Below, piece by piece: positions 42,074 to 52,604 of a stretch of DNA of 64,000 bases. The position numbers and the translations under genes are program-made. Location of the stretch: NCBI RefSeq assembly GCF_003253995.1, contig NZ_QKZL01000003.1, forward strand, positions 186,001 to 250,000, written 5' to 3'. The stretch is from Palleronia aestuarii. Its GTDB lineage: Bacteria; Pseudomonadota; Alphaproteobacteria; Rhodobacterales; Rhodobacteraceae. Under the pieces are notes generated by a model. The model worked only from the letters and a program-made list of their open reading frames with translations. It did not search any database and was not told the origin of the DNA. Each line of letters begins with the position of its first letter. Positions within the stretch are counted from its first letter, which is position 1.

Positions 42074-43219
42074 CTACCGCGTTCGCGGCCGGTGGACATG
42101 TGCCGACTGGGCGATGCCGAACCCCAGGAGCAGCACCAGCATGGCCGAGCCCCCATAGCTGACGAGCGGGAGCGGCACGCCCACGACGGGGGCGAGACCC
42201 ATGACCATCGCCATGTTGACGGCGAAGAAGAGAAAGAAGGTCGCGCCGATCCCGAGCGTGACGAGCGAGCCGAACCGGTCGCGATTCGCGATTGCGGAGA
42301 CGACGCAGAAGAAGACCACCGCCACGTAGAGCGAGAGGAGGGAGAAGGCGCCGACGAAGCCGAACTCCTCTGCAAGCGTGGTGAAGATGAAGTCGGTATG
42401 CTTCTCGGGCAGGAAGTTGAGACGCGACTGTGTGCCTTGCATGAAGCCGCGCCCCGTCCAGCCGCCCGATCCGAGCGCGATCTTCGATTGCGTGATGTGA
42501 TAGCCCGCGCCGAGCGGATCGGAGGCCGGATCGAGAAAAGTGTCGATACGGCGGAACTGGTAGTCCTTGATGAGCTGCCAATCCGTCCCCCTGGAGGAGA
42601 AGACCGCGGTCACCGCGCCCACACCGGCACCGACCACGCCCACGAAGTACCACCAGGAGACGCCGGCCAGGAACATGATGATCCCGCCCCCCGTCACGAG
42701 CAGGATGGAGGTGCCGAGGTCCGGCTGCCGCAGGACGAGGTATGTCGGCAATGCGATCAGGAAGAGCGGGATGATCACCCAGAGCGGTCGCGATGTCTTG
42801 CCGATGTCGAGCCAGTCGTAATAGGCGGCGAGCATCATCACGAGGGTGATCTTCATCAGCTCCGAGGGCTGGAGCCGGATGATGCCGAGATCGATCCAGC
42901 GCTGTGCCCCCATCCCGGTCGTGCCGTGGAACTCCACGAGAAGCAGGAGCAGGAGCGAGACCCCGTAGGCGAGACCGGATACGTTTCGCCAGAACCAGAC
43001 GGGAACCATCGCGGCGGCGATCATGACCGTGAGCCCGAGGGCGAACCGCTTCATCTGCGGCTCCGCCCAGGGCTCGAGCGATCCGCCGGCCACCGAGTAG
43101 AGCATCAGGAAGCCCACCGAGGCGACCGTTGCCAGCAGTAGGACGATCGGCCAGTTGAGGTAGAGAAGCTTTGTGGGGCCCGTCGGAACGGTTCTAAGGT
43201 TGTTCTCGAGATAACTCAC
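42074..43219 (-). CDS. rodA: Rod-shape peptidoglycan glycosyltransferase RodA
   Basis: A 381-residue SEDS-family membrane protein, about ten hydrophobic segments. Signatures include GAQRWIDLGIIRLQPSELMKITLVMMLA, DLGTSILL, FLPEKHTDFIFTTLAEEFGFVG with the catalytic Asp loop, and GLAPVVGVPLPLVSYGGSAML. It polymerises glycan strands from lipid II together with PBP2. The start overlaps the mrdA stop by 4 bp, and it is the last gene of the mreBCD-mrdA-rodA cluster. Confidence 0.95.
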   Translation of the reverse strand: MSYLENNLRTVPTGPTKLLYLNWPIVLLLATVASVGFLMLYSVAGGSLEPWAEPQMKRFALGLTVMIAAAMVPVWFWRNVSGLAYGVSLLLLLLVEFHGTTGMGAQRWIDLGIIRLQPSELMKITLVMMLAAYYDWLDIGKTSRPLWVIIPLFLIALPTYLVLRQPDLGTSILLVTGGGIIMFLAGVSWWYFVGVVGAGVGAVTAVFSSRGTDWQLIKDYQFRRIDTFLDPASDPLGAGYHITQSKIALGSGGWTGRGFMQGTQSRLNFLPEKHTDFIFTTLAEEFGFVGAFSLLSLYVAVVFFCVVSAIANRDRFGSLVTLGIGATFFLFFAVNMAMVMGLAPVVGVPLPLVSYGGSAMLVLLLGFGIAQSAHVHRPRTR

Positions 43220-45138
43220 GCGCGCGACAACCGGTTGCCCGGGCGAAAATCCTGCCTCAACGTCAGGCTGCTCTGCAGCGTCTCGATATCGCCGCGCTGC
43301 TCGGGCGGATAGCTGTCGAGCGGCGGCAGCGTACCGTAAAGCGCGTAGAGCAGGATATCCCGCGCGACCGGCGCTGCCGTGGAGGAACCGCCGCCGCCAT
43401 GTTCGACGACGACGGACACCGCGACGCTCGGCGCGTCATAGGGAGCGTAGCCGACGAAGAGCGCGTGGTCGCGTTCCTCCCAGGGGACGTCTTGGTTGTT
43501 CACCACGACGCTGCGCACCTGTGAGGTTCCGGTTTTGCCCGCCATGATCCGGCCATCCGCATCGATCCGCGAGCGGTAGGCGGTGCCGCGGGCGGAATTC
43601 GACACGGCATGCATGCCGTCGCGGATGACCCTGAGATGGTTCTCGTCGAAGCCGAGAGGCTCGAGCCCCCGCGGCGCCTGCTCGACGCCGCCCACCATCT
43701 TGACGAGACGCGGTTCGATCCGCGTGCCCGTCGCGATCCGTGAGGTCATCACCGCGAGTTGCAGCGGGGAGGCCAGGACGTAGCCCTGTCCGATCGCCGC
43801 GTTGAGGCTGTCGCCCACGCGCCAGGACTGGTCATAGCGCTCCCGGATCCAGTCCCGGTCGGGCATCACCCCCGCCGTCACCGCCGACATCGGCAGGTCC
43901 ATCTGCTGCCCGATGCCGAAGCGCCGGGCCGTCGCGGCGATGCGGTCGATACCAACCCGCTGCGCGAGTTCGTAGTAATAGACGTCGCAGGATTGCTCGA
44001 GGCTCTTCTCCAGATCGACCCAGCCATGCCCGCCGCGCTTCCAGCAATGGAAGCGCCTGTTGCCAAGTTGCGTGTGGCCACCGCAATAGAACCGGTCCTC
44101 CGGCTTCAGAAGGCCCGCATCAAGCGCCGCGAGGGACACCATCATCTTGAAGGTGGAACCTGGCGGGTAGGCGCCCTGGACGGCCTTGTTGCCGAGCGGG
44201 CGATAGCGGTTTCCGGTTAGCTCCTGATAGCCGTCGACCGAGATGCCGCGCACGAAGCGGTTTGGATCGAAGCTCGGGGCATTGCCCACCGCAAGGAGGT
44301 CGCCGTTGCGCGGATCCATCACCACGGCGCTGGCGCTTTCGTTGAGGCCCAGGCGCGCCTCCACGAAGTTCTGCAGCCGGCTTTCCACGGTGAGCTGGAT
44401 GCTGTCGCCCGGCACGCCGTCGTCGCGACCGAGCTCGCGCATCACGCGTCCGGCGGCGTTCACCTCGATCTGGCGCGCGCCGGCCTTGCCGCGCAGGCGC
44501 CGCTCGTATTTCTGCTCGACCCCGGTCTTGCCGATCTGGAACTTGGGGATCTGCAAGAGCGGATCGTCGTCGTCCATCCGGCTCAGATCGTAATCGCTGA
44601 CGGGCCCGACATAGCCCACGATATGCGCGTAATCCTCCGCGAGCGGGTAATTGCGGGTCAGGCCCACATCGGGCGTGATACCCGGCAGGGCCGGGGCGTT
44701 GACCGCGATGAGCGCGACATCCTCCCAGGAGCGCTGGTCGGTCAGCGTCACCGGCACGAAGGGCGAGCGCCGTGCAAGTTCGCGGTGCGCGCGTTCGAGG
44801 TCCATCGGATCGATCTCGATGAGCTTCTTGAGCTTCTCGATCGCCTCGTCGACGTCGCCCGCATCCTCCCGCACGATCACGATGCGGTAATTCTGGGCAT
44901 TCTCCGCGAGTGGGATGCCGTTGCGGTCGAAGATGAGGCCGCGCGGTGGCGCGATGAGCCGCATGTTGATGCGGTTCTCTTCGGCCAGCATGCGGAACGC
45001 ATCGGCCTGCTCCACCTGCATCTGTCGCATGCGCCATCCGAGGATGCCCGCGCCGCCGAGTTGCAGCCCGCCCAGGATGACCGCGCGACGGGCGATCCGG
45101 CGCCGGGACGTGTCGAGATCCTTCGGCGATCGGTTCAT
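43216..45138 (-). CDS. mrdA: Penicillin-binding protein 2 (elongation transpeptidase)
   Basis: A 640-residue class B PBP. It has a short cytoplasmic tail, one membrane segment (AVILGGLQLGGAGILGW), a dimerisation domain (RGLIFDRNGIPLAENAQNYRI) and a transpeptidase domain. The catalytic motifs are SxxK in AYPPGSTFKMMVSLAALDAG, SxN in QSWRVGDSLNAAIGQG region with SCDVYYY, and KTGT in RIMAGKTGTSQ. It cross-links the lateral wall with RodA. ATG 45138 overlaps the mreD stop by 4 bp. Confidence 0.95.
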   Translation of the reverse strand: MNRSPKDLDTSRRRIARRAVILGGLQLGGAGILGWRMRQMQVEQADAFRMLAEENRINMRLIAPPRGLIFDRNGIPLAENAQNYRIVIVREDAGDVDEAIEKLKKLIEIDPMDLERAHRELARRSPFVPVTLTDQRSWEDVALIAVNAPALPGITPDVGLTRNYPLAEDYAHIVGYVGPVSDYDLSRMDDDDPLLQIPKFQIGKTGVEQKYERRLRGKAGARQIEVNAAGRVMRELGRDDGVPGDSIQLTVESRLQNFVEARLGLNESASAVVMDPRNGDLLAVGNAPSFDPNRFVRGISVDGYQELTGNRYRPLGNKAVQGAYPPGSTFKMMVSLAALDAGLLKPEDRFYCGGHTQLGNRRFHCWKRGGHGWVDLEKSLEQSCDVYYYELAQRVGIDRIAATARRFGIGQQMDLPMSAVTAGVMPDRDWIRERYDQSWRVGDSLNAAIGQGYVLASPLQLAVMTSRIATGTRIEPRLVKMVGGVEQAPRGLEPLGFDENHLRVIRDGMHAVSNSARGTAYRSRIDADGRIMAGKTGTSQVRSVVVNNQDVPWEERDHALFVGYAPYDAPSVAVSVVVEHGGGGSSTAAPVARDILLYALYGTLPPLDSYPPEQRGDIETLQSSLTLRQDFRPGNRLSRA

Positions 45139-45674
45139 GCGCCGCGCCTCACCGCATCGCGTTCCGCCGCACGTGGGGGGCGGACACGGAAAAGCGACTG
45201 CGTGGCGAAGACCACCGCGGGATAGAGCGCCGTCGTGATGACGCATTGCAGCCCCAGCGCCCCCACGCTCGCCTGGGGGATCATGAAGATCGTGAAGATC
45301 AGCCATTCGAGGGCCGTCAGGGCGAAGAGAACGCCCGCGACCTGCATCCATTCAGCGAAGAAGGGCATGTCGCCTCCAACCCGGTGCCGTCCGCGCAGGT
45401 ATTCGGTGCCGAGAACGACCAGCGCCGACCAGAGGCCGAGCGGACGCATGAGCAGGATATCGGCGCAGAGAAAGACTGCGGCGATCAGCGGCGCCGGCAC
45501 GAAATCCGGGCGGCGCAGAAGCCATGCGATTGTCAGAAGGACAAGAAGATCGGGCGCAGGGACCGTGCCGCGTCCGAGGTTGACGGGCAACACGCTAACG
45601 AAGAGAAGTGCCGCCGCCGTTGCGACGAAGAGCATGCGGAACGACCATCGCCGGGAGACGAACGTCTCAACCAT
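45135..45674 (-). CDS. mreD: Rod shape-determining protein MreD
   Basis: A 179-residue membrane protein with about five hydrophobic segments, weakly conserved as is usual for MreD. Recognition rests on its size, the pattern PDLLVLLTIAWLLRRPDFVPAPLIAAVFLCADILLMRPLG, and its place between mreC (8-bp overlap) and mrdA (4-bp overlap). It helps organise the elongasome in the inner membrane. Confidence 0.9.
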   Translation of the reverse strand: MVETFVSRRWSFRMLFVATAAALLFVSVLPVNLGRGTVPAPDLLVLLTIAWLLRRPDFVPAPLIAAVFLCADILLMRPLGLWSALVVLGTEYLRGRHRVGGDMPFFAEWMQVAGVLFALTALEWLIFTIFMIPQASVGALGLQCVITTALYPAVVFATQSLFRVRPPRAAERDAVRRGA

Positions 45675-46572
45675 CGCCGGGCTCGCTAAGGTTCGTCAGG
45701 AAAGCGGGCAGTGCGAGCGGCAGGACCAGCCCACCCGGATCGCCGATCGCCTCGTTCGGCTGGAACCTCAGGACGCGGAGATATTCCAGTCGCTCGTAAT
45801 CCGCCGCGAGCCGGACGCGAAGCCGCCCATCGGCGCTCTGAACGACCTGTCCGACGAGCTGTCCGGCGGGCAGCACCCCGCCATCTCCGGAACTGACCAC
45901 CCGGTCGCCGGGACGGACCGCGTCGGGCGCCTCGACGAAATCGAGCGGTGGCAACTTGGAGTTGTCTCCGGCGAGGATCGCGCGCTGCCCGGAGGGTTGA
46001 ACCATCACCGGCACGCGGCTGTTGCTATCGGTCATGAGGATGACCCGAGACGACGTCGCGCCGACGCCCGACACCCGCCCGACGAGGCCAAGACCGTCGG
46101 TCGCGGCCCAGCCGTCGCGGATCCCGTCCCGCGCGCCGATGTTGAGCAGGACCGATTGCCGGAACGGCGAGCCCGAATCGGCGAGAACGACGCCGGTGAT
46201 GAAGGTCAGCGCCGGATCGAGGCGGACCTTGTTGAGGTCGAGCAGCTTCGCGTTCTCCTGCTCGAGCTGCAAGGCCGCTTCCTTCCAGGCCTTCATACGC
46301 TGCAGTTCACGCCGAAGGTCCTGATTCTGTTCGTATATTCTTCTGTAGCTATCGAAGTTCTCGACCATGCCGACAAGTTTCGTGACCGGGATCAGCGCCC
46401 AATCGAATGTCGGGACGACCTGATCCACGATCTGCGCACGCAAACGCTCGGCACGGGGACTGTCGATCCGCCAGAAGAGGAACAATCCGACCAGCGCGAC
46501 AAGCAGTATCCCGACGACGATCCGGCGCGCCGGTCGCGTGAAATCCTTGCTGTTGCGTCTGCCTGTCGCCAA
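45667..46572 (-). CDS. mreC: Rod shape-determining protein MreC
   Basis: A 301-residue bitopic protein: a basic cytoplasmic tail, one membrane segment (IVVGILLVALVGLFLFW), a periplasmic coiled coil (NQDLRRELQRMKAWKEAALQLEQENAKLLDL), then the beta-barrel domains (QSVLLNIGARDGIRDGWAATDGLGLVGRV). It links the MreB scaffold to PBP2. It follows mreB by about 50 bp and overlaps mreD by 8 bp. Confidence 0.95.
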   Translation of the reverse strand: MATGRRNSKDFTRPARRIVVGILLVALVGLFLFWRIDSPRAERLRAQIVDQVVPTFDWALIPVTKLVGMVENFDSYRRIYEQNQDLRRELQRMKAWKEAALQLEQENAKLLDLNKVRLDPALTFITGVVLADSGSPFRQSVLLNIGARDGIRDGWAATDGLGLVGRVSGVGATSSRVILMTDSNSRVPVMVQPSGQRAILAGDNSKLPPLDFVEAPDAVRPGDRVVSSGDGGVLPAGQLVGQVVQSADGRLRVRLAADYERLEYLRVLRFQPNEAIGDPGGLVLPLALPAFLTNLSEPGDG

Positions 46573-46625
46573 GGGCTGATCTCCGGTCGACGATCACGCC
46601 ACGCCGCCACGGAACGCGGGCGCGG

Positions 46626-47729
<1,104 letters not shown>

Positions 47730-47878
47730 TTATAGGGATGGCTTCCGCCGGGGAAAAGGGCAGGGCCCAAGCCGGGGCGCATCTTTTCTCGCTAAATCCA
47801 CGCAGGGATGTCACAACTTCCAGGCGAACAAGTCTCCTGTCCTTCGTGACATCCCGGATTTATGGCGAGCGGGGGCGA

Positions 47879-49450
47879 TCAGACCGCGTCGCGGTAGCTC
47901 ACCACCTTCGTGTCGTTGCCTTCGGGCGAGCTCGCGCGTTTCACGAGAAGCCGGTTCAGCGCCGCGATATATGCCTTGGCGGAGGCCACGACCGTGTCGG
48001 TATCGGAAGATTGCCCCGTGACGATGCGGCCCGCCTCGTCGAGCCTCACGGTCACCGTCGCCTGGGCATCGGTACCTTCCGTTACGGCATGGACCTGGTA
48101 AAGTTGCAGCCGAGCCTCGTGCGTCACGAGCTCCTTCACCGCCTTGAAGACAGCGTCGACGGGTCCGTCGCCCTGGGCGGTAACCTGATGATCGACGCCG
48201 TCGATGGTCAGCGTCATGTCGGCCGATTGGGGCGCTTCGGTCCCGCAGATGACGCGCAGGAACTTCAGCGAGAGTGTATCCTCGCCGCCCGCCTGTTCGC
48301 GCATTAGGGCTTCGAGATCCTCGTCGTAGACCTCCTTCTTGCGGTCGGCGAGCGCCTTGAAGCGGACGAAGACGTCCTTGAGCTGGTTGTCGCCCACCTC
48401 GTAGCCCAATTCCTTCAACTTCGAGCGAAGCGCGGCGCGGCCGGAATGCTTGCCCATGACGAGCGAGGTTTCCTTCAGGCCGACATCCGACGGGCGCATG
48501 ATCTCGAACGTTTCCGCGTTCTTCAGCATCCCGTCCTGGTGGATGCCGGATTCGTGCGCGAAGGCGTTCTTGCCGACGATGGCCTTGTTGAACTGCACCG
48601 GGAACCCCGAGACCGCGGCGACGCGGCGGGAAATGTTCATGATCTTCGTCGTGTCGATCCGCGTGCTCCACGGCATGATGTCGCGACGCACCCTGAGCGC
48701 CATCACCACCTCCTCGAGGGCGGTATTACCTGCCCGCTCGCCGAGGCCGTTGATGGTGCATTCGATCTGCCGCGCGCCGCCCGCGACGGCGGCCAGCGAG
48801 TTGGCCGTCGCCATGCCGAGATCGTTGTGGCAATGCGTGGCGAAGATCACGTCCTCGCCGCCATCGACCTCCGCGATCAGGCGGCGGATCAGCTCCGCGG
48901 ATTCCACGGGCGCGGTATAGCCGACGGTGTCGGGAATGTTGATCGTCGTCGCCCCTGCCTTGATCGCGATCTCGACGGTGCGCTTGAGGAAATCCCATTC
49001 CGTCCGCGTTGCGTCCATCGGCGACCACTGGATGTTGTCGCAGAGATTACGCGCATGGGTGACGGTCTCGTGAATGCGCTCCGCCATCTGGTCCATGTCG
49101 AGGTTGGGAATGGCGCGGTGGAGCGGCGAGGTGCCGATGAAGGTGTGGATCCGGGGCGAACGCGCGGGCGCGACGGCCTCCCAGGCGCGGTCGATATCCG
49201 TAATGTTCGCACGGGCGAGGCCGCAGATCGTGGCGTCCTTCGCACGTTCCGCGATGGCGCGGACGGCGGTGAAATCGCCTTCGGACGCGATGGGGAAGCC
49301 CGCCTCGATGATGTCGACGCCCATCTCGTCGAGCATCTCCGCGATCTCGAGCTTCTCGGCATGCGACATGGTCGCGCCGGGGCTCTGCTCGCCGTCGCGC
49401 AGGGTGGTGTCGAAGATCAGGACGCGGTCGGCGTCGATGTCGGTCGTCAT
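47879..49450 (-). CDS. leuA: 2-isopropylmalate synthase
   Basis: A 523-residue enzyme that condenses 2-oxoisovalerate with acetyl-CoA as the first committed step to leucine. It has the TIM-barrel signature VLIFDTTLRDGEQSPGATM, metal ligands in FATHCHNDLGMATANSLAAV, and the connecting motif NAFAHESGIHQDGMLKN. The C-terminal regulatory domain (after about residue 395) binds leucine for feedback inhibition in the family. A leucine-rich leader peptide lies 77 bp upstream on the same strand. Confidence 0.96.
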   Translation of the reverse strand: MTTDIDADRVLIFDTTLRDGEQSPGATMSHAEKLEIAEMLDEMGVDIIEAGFPIASEGDFTAVRAIAERAKDATICGLARANITDIDRAWEAVAPARSPRIHTFIGTSPLHRAIPNLDMDQMAERIHETVTHARNLCDNIQWSPMDATRTEWDFLKRTVEIAIKAGATTINIPDTVGYTAPVESAELIRRLIAEVDGGEDVIFATHCHNDLGMATANSLAAVAGGARQIECTINGLGERAGNTALEEVVMALRVRRDIMPWSTRIDTTKIMNISRRVAAVSGFPVQFNKAIVGKNAFAHESGIHQDGMLKNAETFEIMRPSDVGLKETSLVMGKHSGRAALRSKLKELGYEVGDNQLKDVFVRFKALADRKKEVYDEDLEALMREQAGGEDTLSLKFLRVICGTEAPQSADMTLTIDGVDHQVTAQGDGPVDAVFKAVKELVTHEARLQLYQVHAVTEGTDAQATVTVRLDEAGRIVTGQSSDTDTVVASAKAYIAALNRLLVKRASSPEGNDTKVVSYRDAV

Positions 49451-49526
49451 GGGATTGTCTTTCTCGTTGGTGTCTCGCTGATCCGGCGCTTCTTCCACCC
49501 CTGAGCGGTCGCGCCGAATGGCACGC

Positions 49527-49586
49527 TCAGAGGCGCGTAAGGAGAAGCCGGCGGCGCAGGGCCGTGATGCGAGTCCCGAGTGACAT
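49527..49586 (-). CDS. Putative leucine-rich leader peptide of leuA (19 aa)
   Basis: A short frame upstream of leuA on the same strand encodes MSLGTRITALRRRLLLTRL: 6 Leu in 19 codons with a Leu triplet near the end. Such peptides stall ribosomes under leucine shortage and control transcription attenuation. After its stop the minus strand can fold CTGAGCG with CGCTCAG (around 49501-49532). No clean T-run terminator is seen, so the mechanism is uncertain. A TATCAT lies about 7 bases before its ATG, so it could be read from a leaderless transcript. There is no strong Shine-Dalgarno. Confidence 0.5.
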   Translation of the reverse strand: MSLGTRITALRRRLLLTRL

Positions 49587-49664
49587 GGTGCGTATGATAC
49601 AGACGATCCTCGTGAAGAAAACCCCAAGTTTGACCGTTTTCATCCTCCCCCTAGATCGCCGGAA

Positions 49665-50378
49665 ATGGACAACACAGTGAGACAGGCCCTCGTCACCGGG
49701 GGAGCGAAGGGGATCGGGCGAGGGATCGTCGAGCACCTTTTGGAACAGGGCTGGCGCGTGATGGCGCTCGACCGTGATGGCGACGCGCTCCGCGCTTTCG
49801 GGAAGCGGGACGGGCTTTTGACATGTGAGGCCGACGTTTCCGACGAAGCGTCGGTGCGGGACGCGATGGAATCGCTCGATGGCCTCGATCTTCTCGTCAG
49901 CAATGCGGGTCTTGCCGGGCCGTCGAACGGGCCCGTCGAGGAACTGGCCCTCGCGGACTGGAACGCCTGGATCGGGACGAACCTGACCGGCGCCTTTCTC
50001 ATGGCCAAGTACGGGGCGCCGCTCCTGCGCGAGCGGAACGGGAGCCTCGTTCTGGTCTCGTCCACGCGCGCCTTCATGAGCGAGCCCCGGACCGAAGCCT
50101 ATGCCGCCTCGAAGGGCGGGCTCACGGCGCTCACCCATTCCCTCGCGATCTCCCTCGGCCCCGATATCCGCGTGAACGCGATCGCACCGGGCTGGATCGT
50201 GACCGAAGGATGGGACGAACTTCGCCCCGTCGATCACGCGCAGCATCCCGTCGGCCGCGCCGGTCGGCCGCAGGACATCGCGGAGGCCGTCCTCTATCTT
50301 TCCGGCGCGGGCTTCGTCACCGGGCAGACGCTGGTGGTCGATGGCGGCATGAGCGTGAAGATGATCTACGAGGAATAG
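49665..50378 (+). CDS. SDR family oxidoreductase
   Basis: A 237-residue classical short-chain dehydrogenase/reductase. The cofactor motif is ALVTGGAKGIGRGIVEHLL, the structural NNAG motif is LLVSNAGLAGP, and the catalytic residues are the Ser in LVLVSSTRAF and Y-x-x-x-K in EAYAASKGGL. The C-terminus VTGQTLVVDGGMSVKMIYEE is typical. The substrate is unknown. It is first in an SDR-SDR-photolyase operon, divergent from leuA. Confidence 0.85.
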   Translation: MDNTVRQALVTGGAKGIGRGIVEHLLEQGWRVMALDRDGDALRAFGKRDGLLTCEADVSDEASVRDAMESLDGLDLLVSNAGLAGPSNGPVEELALADWNAWIGTNLTGAFLMAKYGAPLLRERNGSLVLVSSTRAFMSEPRTEAYAASKGGLTALTHSLAISLGPDIRVNAIAPGWIVTEGWDELRPVDHAQHPVGRAGRPQDIAEAVLYLSGAGFVTGQTLVVDGGMSVKMIYEE

Positions 50379-50381
50379 CGG

Positions 50382-51044
50382 ATGGAACGGGCATTGGTGA
50401 TCGGCGCGTCGGGTGGCATCGGTCGGGCGTTGGTTGGGGAGCTCGAAAGCCGTGATACGCAGGTCACCGGACTTTCCCGCAGCGGGGATGGGCTCGACGT
50501 GACCGACGAGGCGTCGGTGGAGCAATCGCTCGGCGCGCTCGATGGCCCCTTCGACCTGATCTTCGTCGCCACGGGCGCGCTTACCTCCACGCGGGAGGCG
50601 CCGGAAAAGTCGCTGGGCGATCTCGGTGCGGAAGAGCTGTCGGGGCAGTTCGCGCTGAACGCCATCGGGCCGGCCCTGGTCCTGAAACACGCGCGCAGGC
50701 TCCTGCCGCGCGACGGTCGCTCGGTCTTCGCGGTGCTCTCGGCGCGGGTGGGGTCGATCGGCGACAACCGTATGGGCGGGTGGTATTCCTACCGCACGTC
50801 GAAGGCCGCGCTCAACGCCCTGATGCATGGCGCGGCGGTCGAACTTCGCCGGTCGAAGAAGGACGCGATCCTCGTCTGCCTCCATCCGGGCACCGTGGCG
50901 ACGACCTTCACAGAAGATTATCCCGGTCACGACAAGGTCTCGCCCGAAACGGCGGCGGAGAACCTCCTCGACGTAATCGTGGGTCTCGAAACTTCGCAAT
51001 CCGGAGGGTTCTACGACTACGCCGGGACGGAGATCGTCTGGTGA
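50382..51044 (+). CDS. SDR family protein, C-factor (CsgA)-like
   Basis: A 220-residue short-chain dehydrogenase of the smaller C-signal type. The Rossmann motif is ALVIGASGGIGRALVGEL, the acidic cofactor strand is short, and the catalytic motif is Y-x-x-x-K in WYSYRTSKAALNALMHGAAVEL; LHPGTVATTFTEDY is typical of this group. It begins 3 bp after the previous SDR and its stop overlaps the photolyase GTG (GTGA), so the three genes are strongly coupled. A role with the photolyase is suggested only by context. Confidence 0.83.
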   Translation: MERALVIGASGGIGRALVGELESRDTQVTGLSRSGDGLDVTDEASVEQSLGALDGPFDLIFVATGALTSTREAPEKSLGDLGAEELSGQFALNAIGPALVLKHARRLLPRDGRSVFAVLSARVGSIGDNRMGGWYSYRTSKAALNALMHGAAVELRRSKKDAILVCLHPGTVATTFTEDYPGHDKVSPETAAENLLDVIVGLETSQSGGFYDYAGTEIVW

Positions 51045-52564
51045 GCCGGCTGATCCTCGTCTTGGGCGACCAGCTCACACGCAACCTCTCGGCGCTCGAG
51101 GATCTCGGGGCGGGTGACGTCGTTCTCATGGCGGAAGTGATGGAGGAGGCGTCCTACGTCCCGCATCATCCGAAGAAAATCGCCTTCCTCTTTGCCGCCA
51201 TGCGCAAGTTCGCGGCCGGCCTTCGGGAGGAGGGGGTCGAGGTGCGCTATGTCACGCTCGACGATTCCGAAAATTCCGGCTCAATCACCGGCGAGTTGCT
51301 CCGCGCGGCGGAAGCGTACGGAACGGACGAGGTGATCGTGACCCAGCCCGGCGAATGGCGGCTTATCGAGGCGCTCGACGATTGCCCGCTCAGGTTGACG
51401 CAGCGCCCCGATACCCGCTTCGTGGCGAAGCGATCAGAGTTCGAGACATGGGCCGAGGGGCGGTCGGAGCTTCGCATGGAATGGTTCTACCGCGAGATGC
51501 GGAAGAAGACCGGGCTCTTGATGGACGGAGACGATCCTGCGGGCGGGCAGTGGAATTTCGACCACGACAATAGGAAGGCCAATCCGGGGGAGATCGCCTA
51601 TGGCGGGCCCATGCAGTTCACGCCGGACGAGATCACCGAGGATGTGCTCGACCTAGTGGAGGCGCGGTTCGGTGACAATTTCGGCGACCTGCGTCCCTTC
51701 TGGTTTGCCACCGACCAGGGTGAGGCGCGCCGGGCCCTGACGCGTTTCGTGAAGGAGGCGCTGCCGCTCTTCGGAGATTATCAGGACGCGATGCTCGACG
51801 AGGAGGCGTTCCTATACCACGGCATCATCGGGCTCTATCTCAATGCGGGTCTCCTCGAACCGCTCGAGGTCTGCCGCGCGGCGGAAGAGGCCTACCGGTC
51901 AGGGGACGCGCCCATCAACGCGGTCGAGGGCTTCATCCGCCAGATCATCGGCTGGCGCGAATTCATCCGCGGCATCTATTTCCTGCAAGGTCCGGACTAC
52001 GCACAACGCAACGAGCTTGGCCACGGCCGTTCGCTCCCGGATTTCTACTGGGGGGCGGAGACGAAGATGCGTTGCATCTCCCGCACGGTGGCCCAGACAC
52101 GCGAGAACGCCTATGCCCACCATATACAGCGGTTGATGGTGACGGGCAATTTCGCCCTCCTCGCGGGGATCGAGCCGCAGCAGGTCCAGCATTGGTACAT
52201 GTCGGTCTATGCCGACGCCTATGAATGGGTGATGAGCGCCAACGTGATCGGCATGAGCCAGTTCGCCGATGGTGGGCTCATGGCGTCGAAACCCTATGTC
52301 TCGTCCGGCAACTACATCGCCAAGATGTCGGATTACTGCAAGGGATGCGCCTACGACGTGAAGACGAAGGTGGGCGAGGGGGCCTGTCCGTTCAACCTGC
52401 TCTACTGGGCCTTCCTCGACCGCCACCGCGAGCGGTTCGAGCGCAATCCGCGCATGGCGCAGATGTACGCCACCTTCGACCGCATGGACGAGGAAAAGCG
52501 CGAGGCGGTCCTGTCGGAAGCGGAGACGTTCCTCAACCGCATGGCGCAGGGCGCTCTGGTCTGA
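51041..52564 (+). CDS. FeS-containing bacterial cryptochrome/photolyase (PhrB/CryB class)
   Basis: A 507-residue member of the iron-sulfur bacterial cryptochrome/photolyase class. The N-terminus LILVLGDQLTRNLSAL begins the alpha/beta antenna domain, and the FAD-binding C-terminal domain has QIIGWREFIRGIYF and HHIQRLMVTGNFALLAGIEPQQVQHWYMSVYADAYEWVM. Cys residues in MRCISRT, YCKGCAYD and GACPFN are where the four 4Fe-4S ligands lie in this class. It probably repairs (6-4) photoproducts or acts as a blue-light regulator, as CryB does in Rhodobacter. Start GTG 51041, overlapping the SDR stop. Confidence 0.92.
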   Translation: MSRLILVLGDQLTRNLSALEDLGAGDVVLMAEVMEEASYVPHHPKKIAFLFAAMRKFAAGLREEGVEVRYVTLDDSENSGSITGELLRAAEAYGTDEVIVTQPGEWRLIEALDDCPLRLTQRPDTRFVAKRSEFETWAEGRSELRMEWFYREMRKKTGLLMDGDDPAGGQWNFDHDNRKANPGEIAYGGPMQFTPDEITEDVLDLVEARFGDNFGDLRPFWFATDQGEARRALTRFVKEALPLFGDYQDAMLDEEAFLYHGIIGLYLNAGLLEPLEVCRAAEEAYRSGDAPINAVEGFIRQIIGWREFIRGIYFLQGPDYAQRNELGHGRSLPDFYWGAETKMRCISRTVAQTRENAYAHHIQRLMVTGNFALLAGIEPQQVQHWYMSVYADAYEWVMSANVIGMSQFADGGLMASKPYVSSGNYIAKMSDYCKGCAYDVKTKVGEGACPFNLLYWAFLDRHRERFERNPRMAQMYATFDRMDEEKREAVLSEAETFLNRMAQGALV

Positions 52565-52604
52565 CGGCGGAGGTCCCGGCGCGGTGGCCGGGACGCCGTG
52601 GCGC

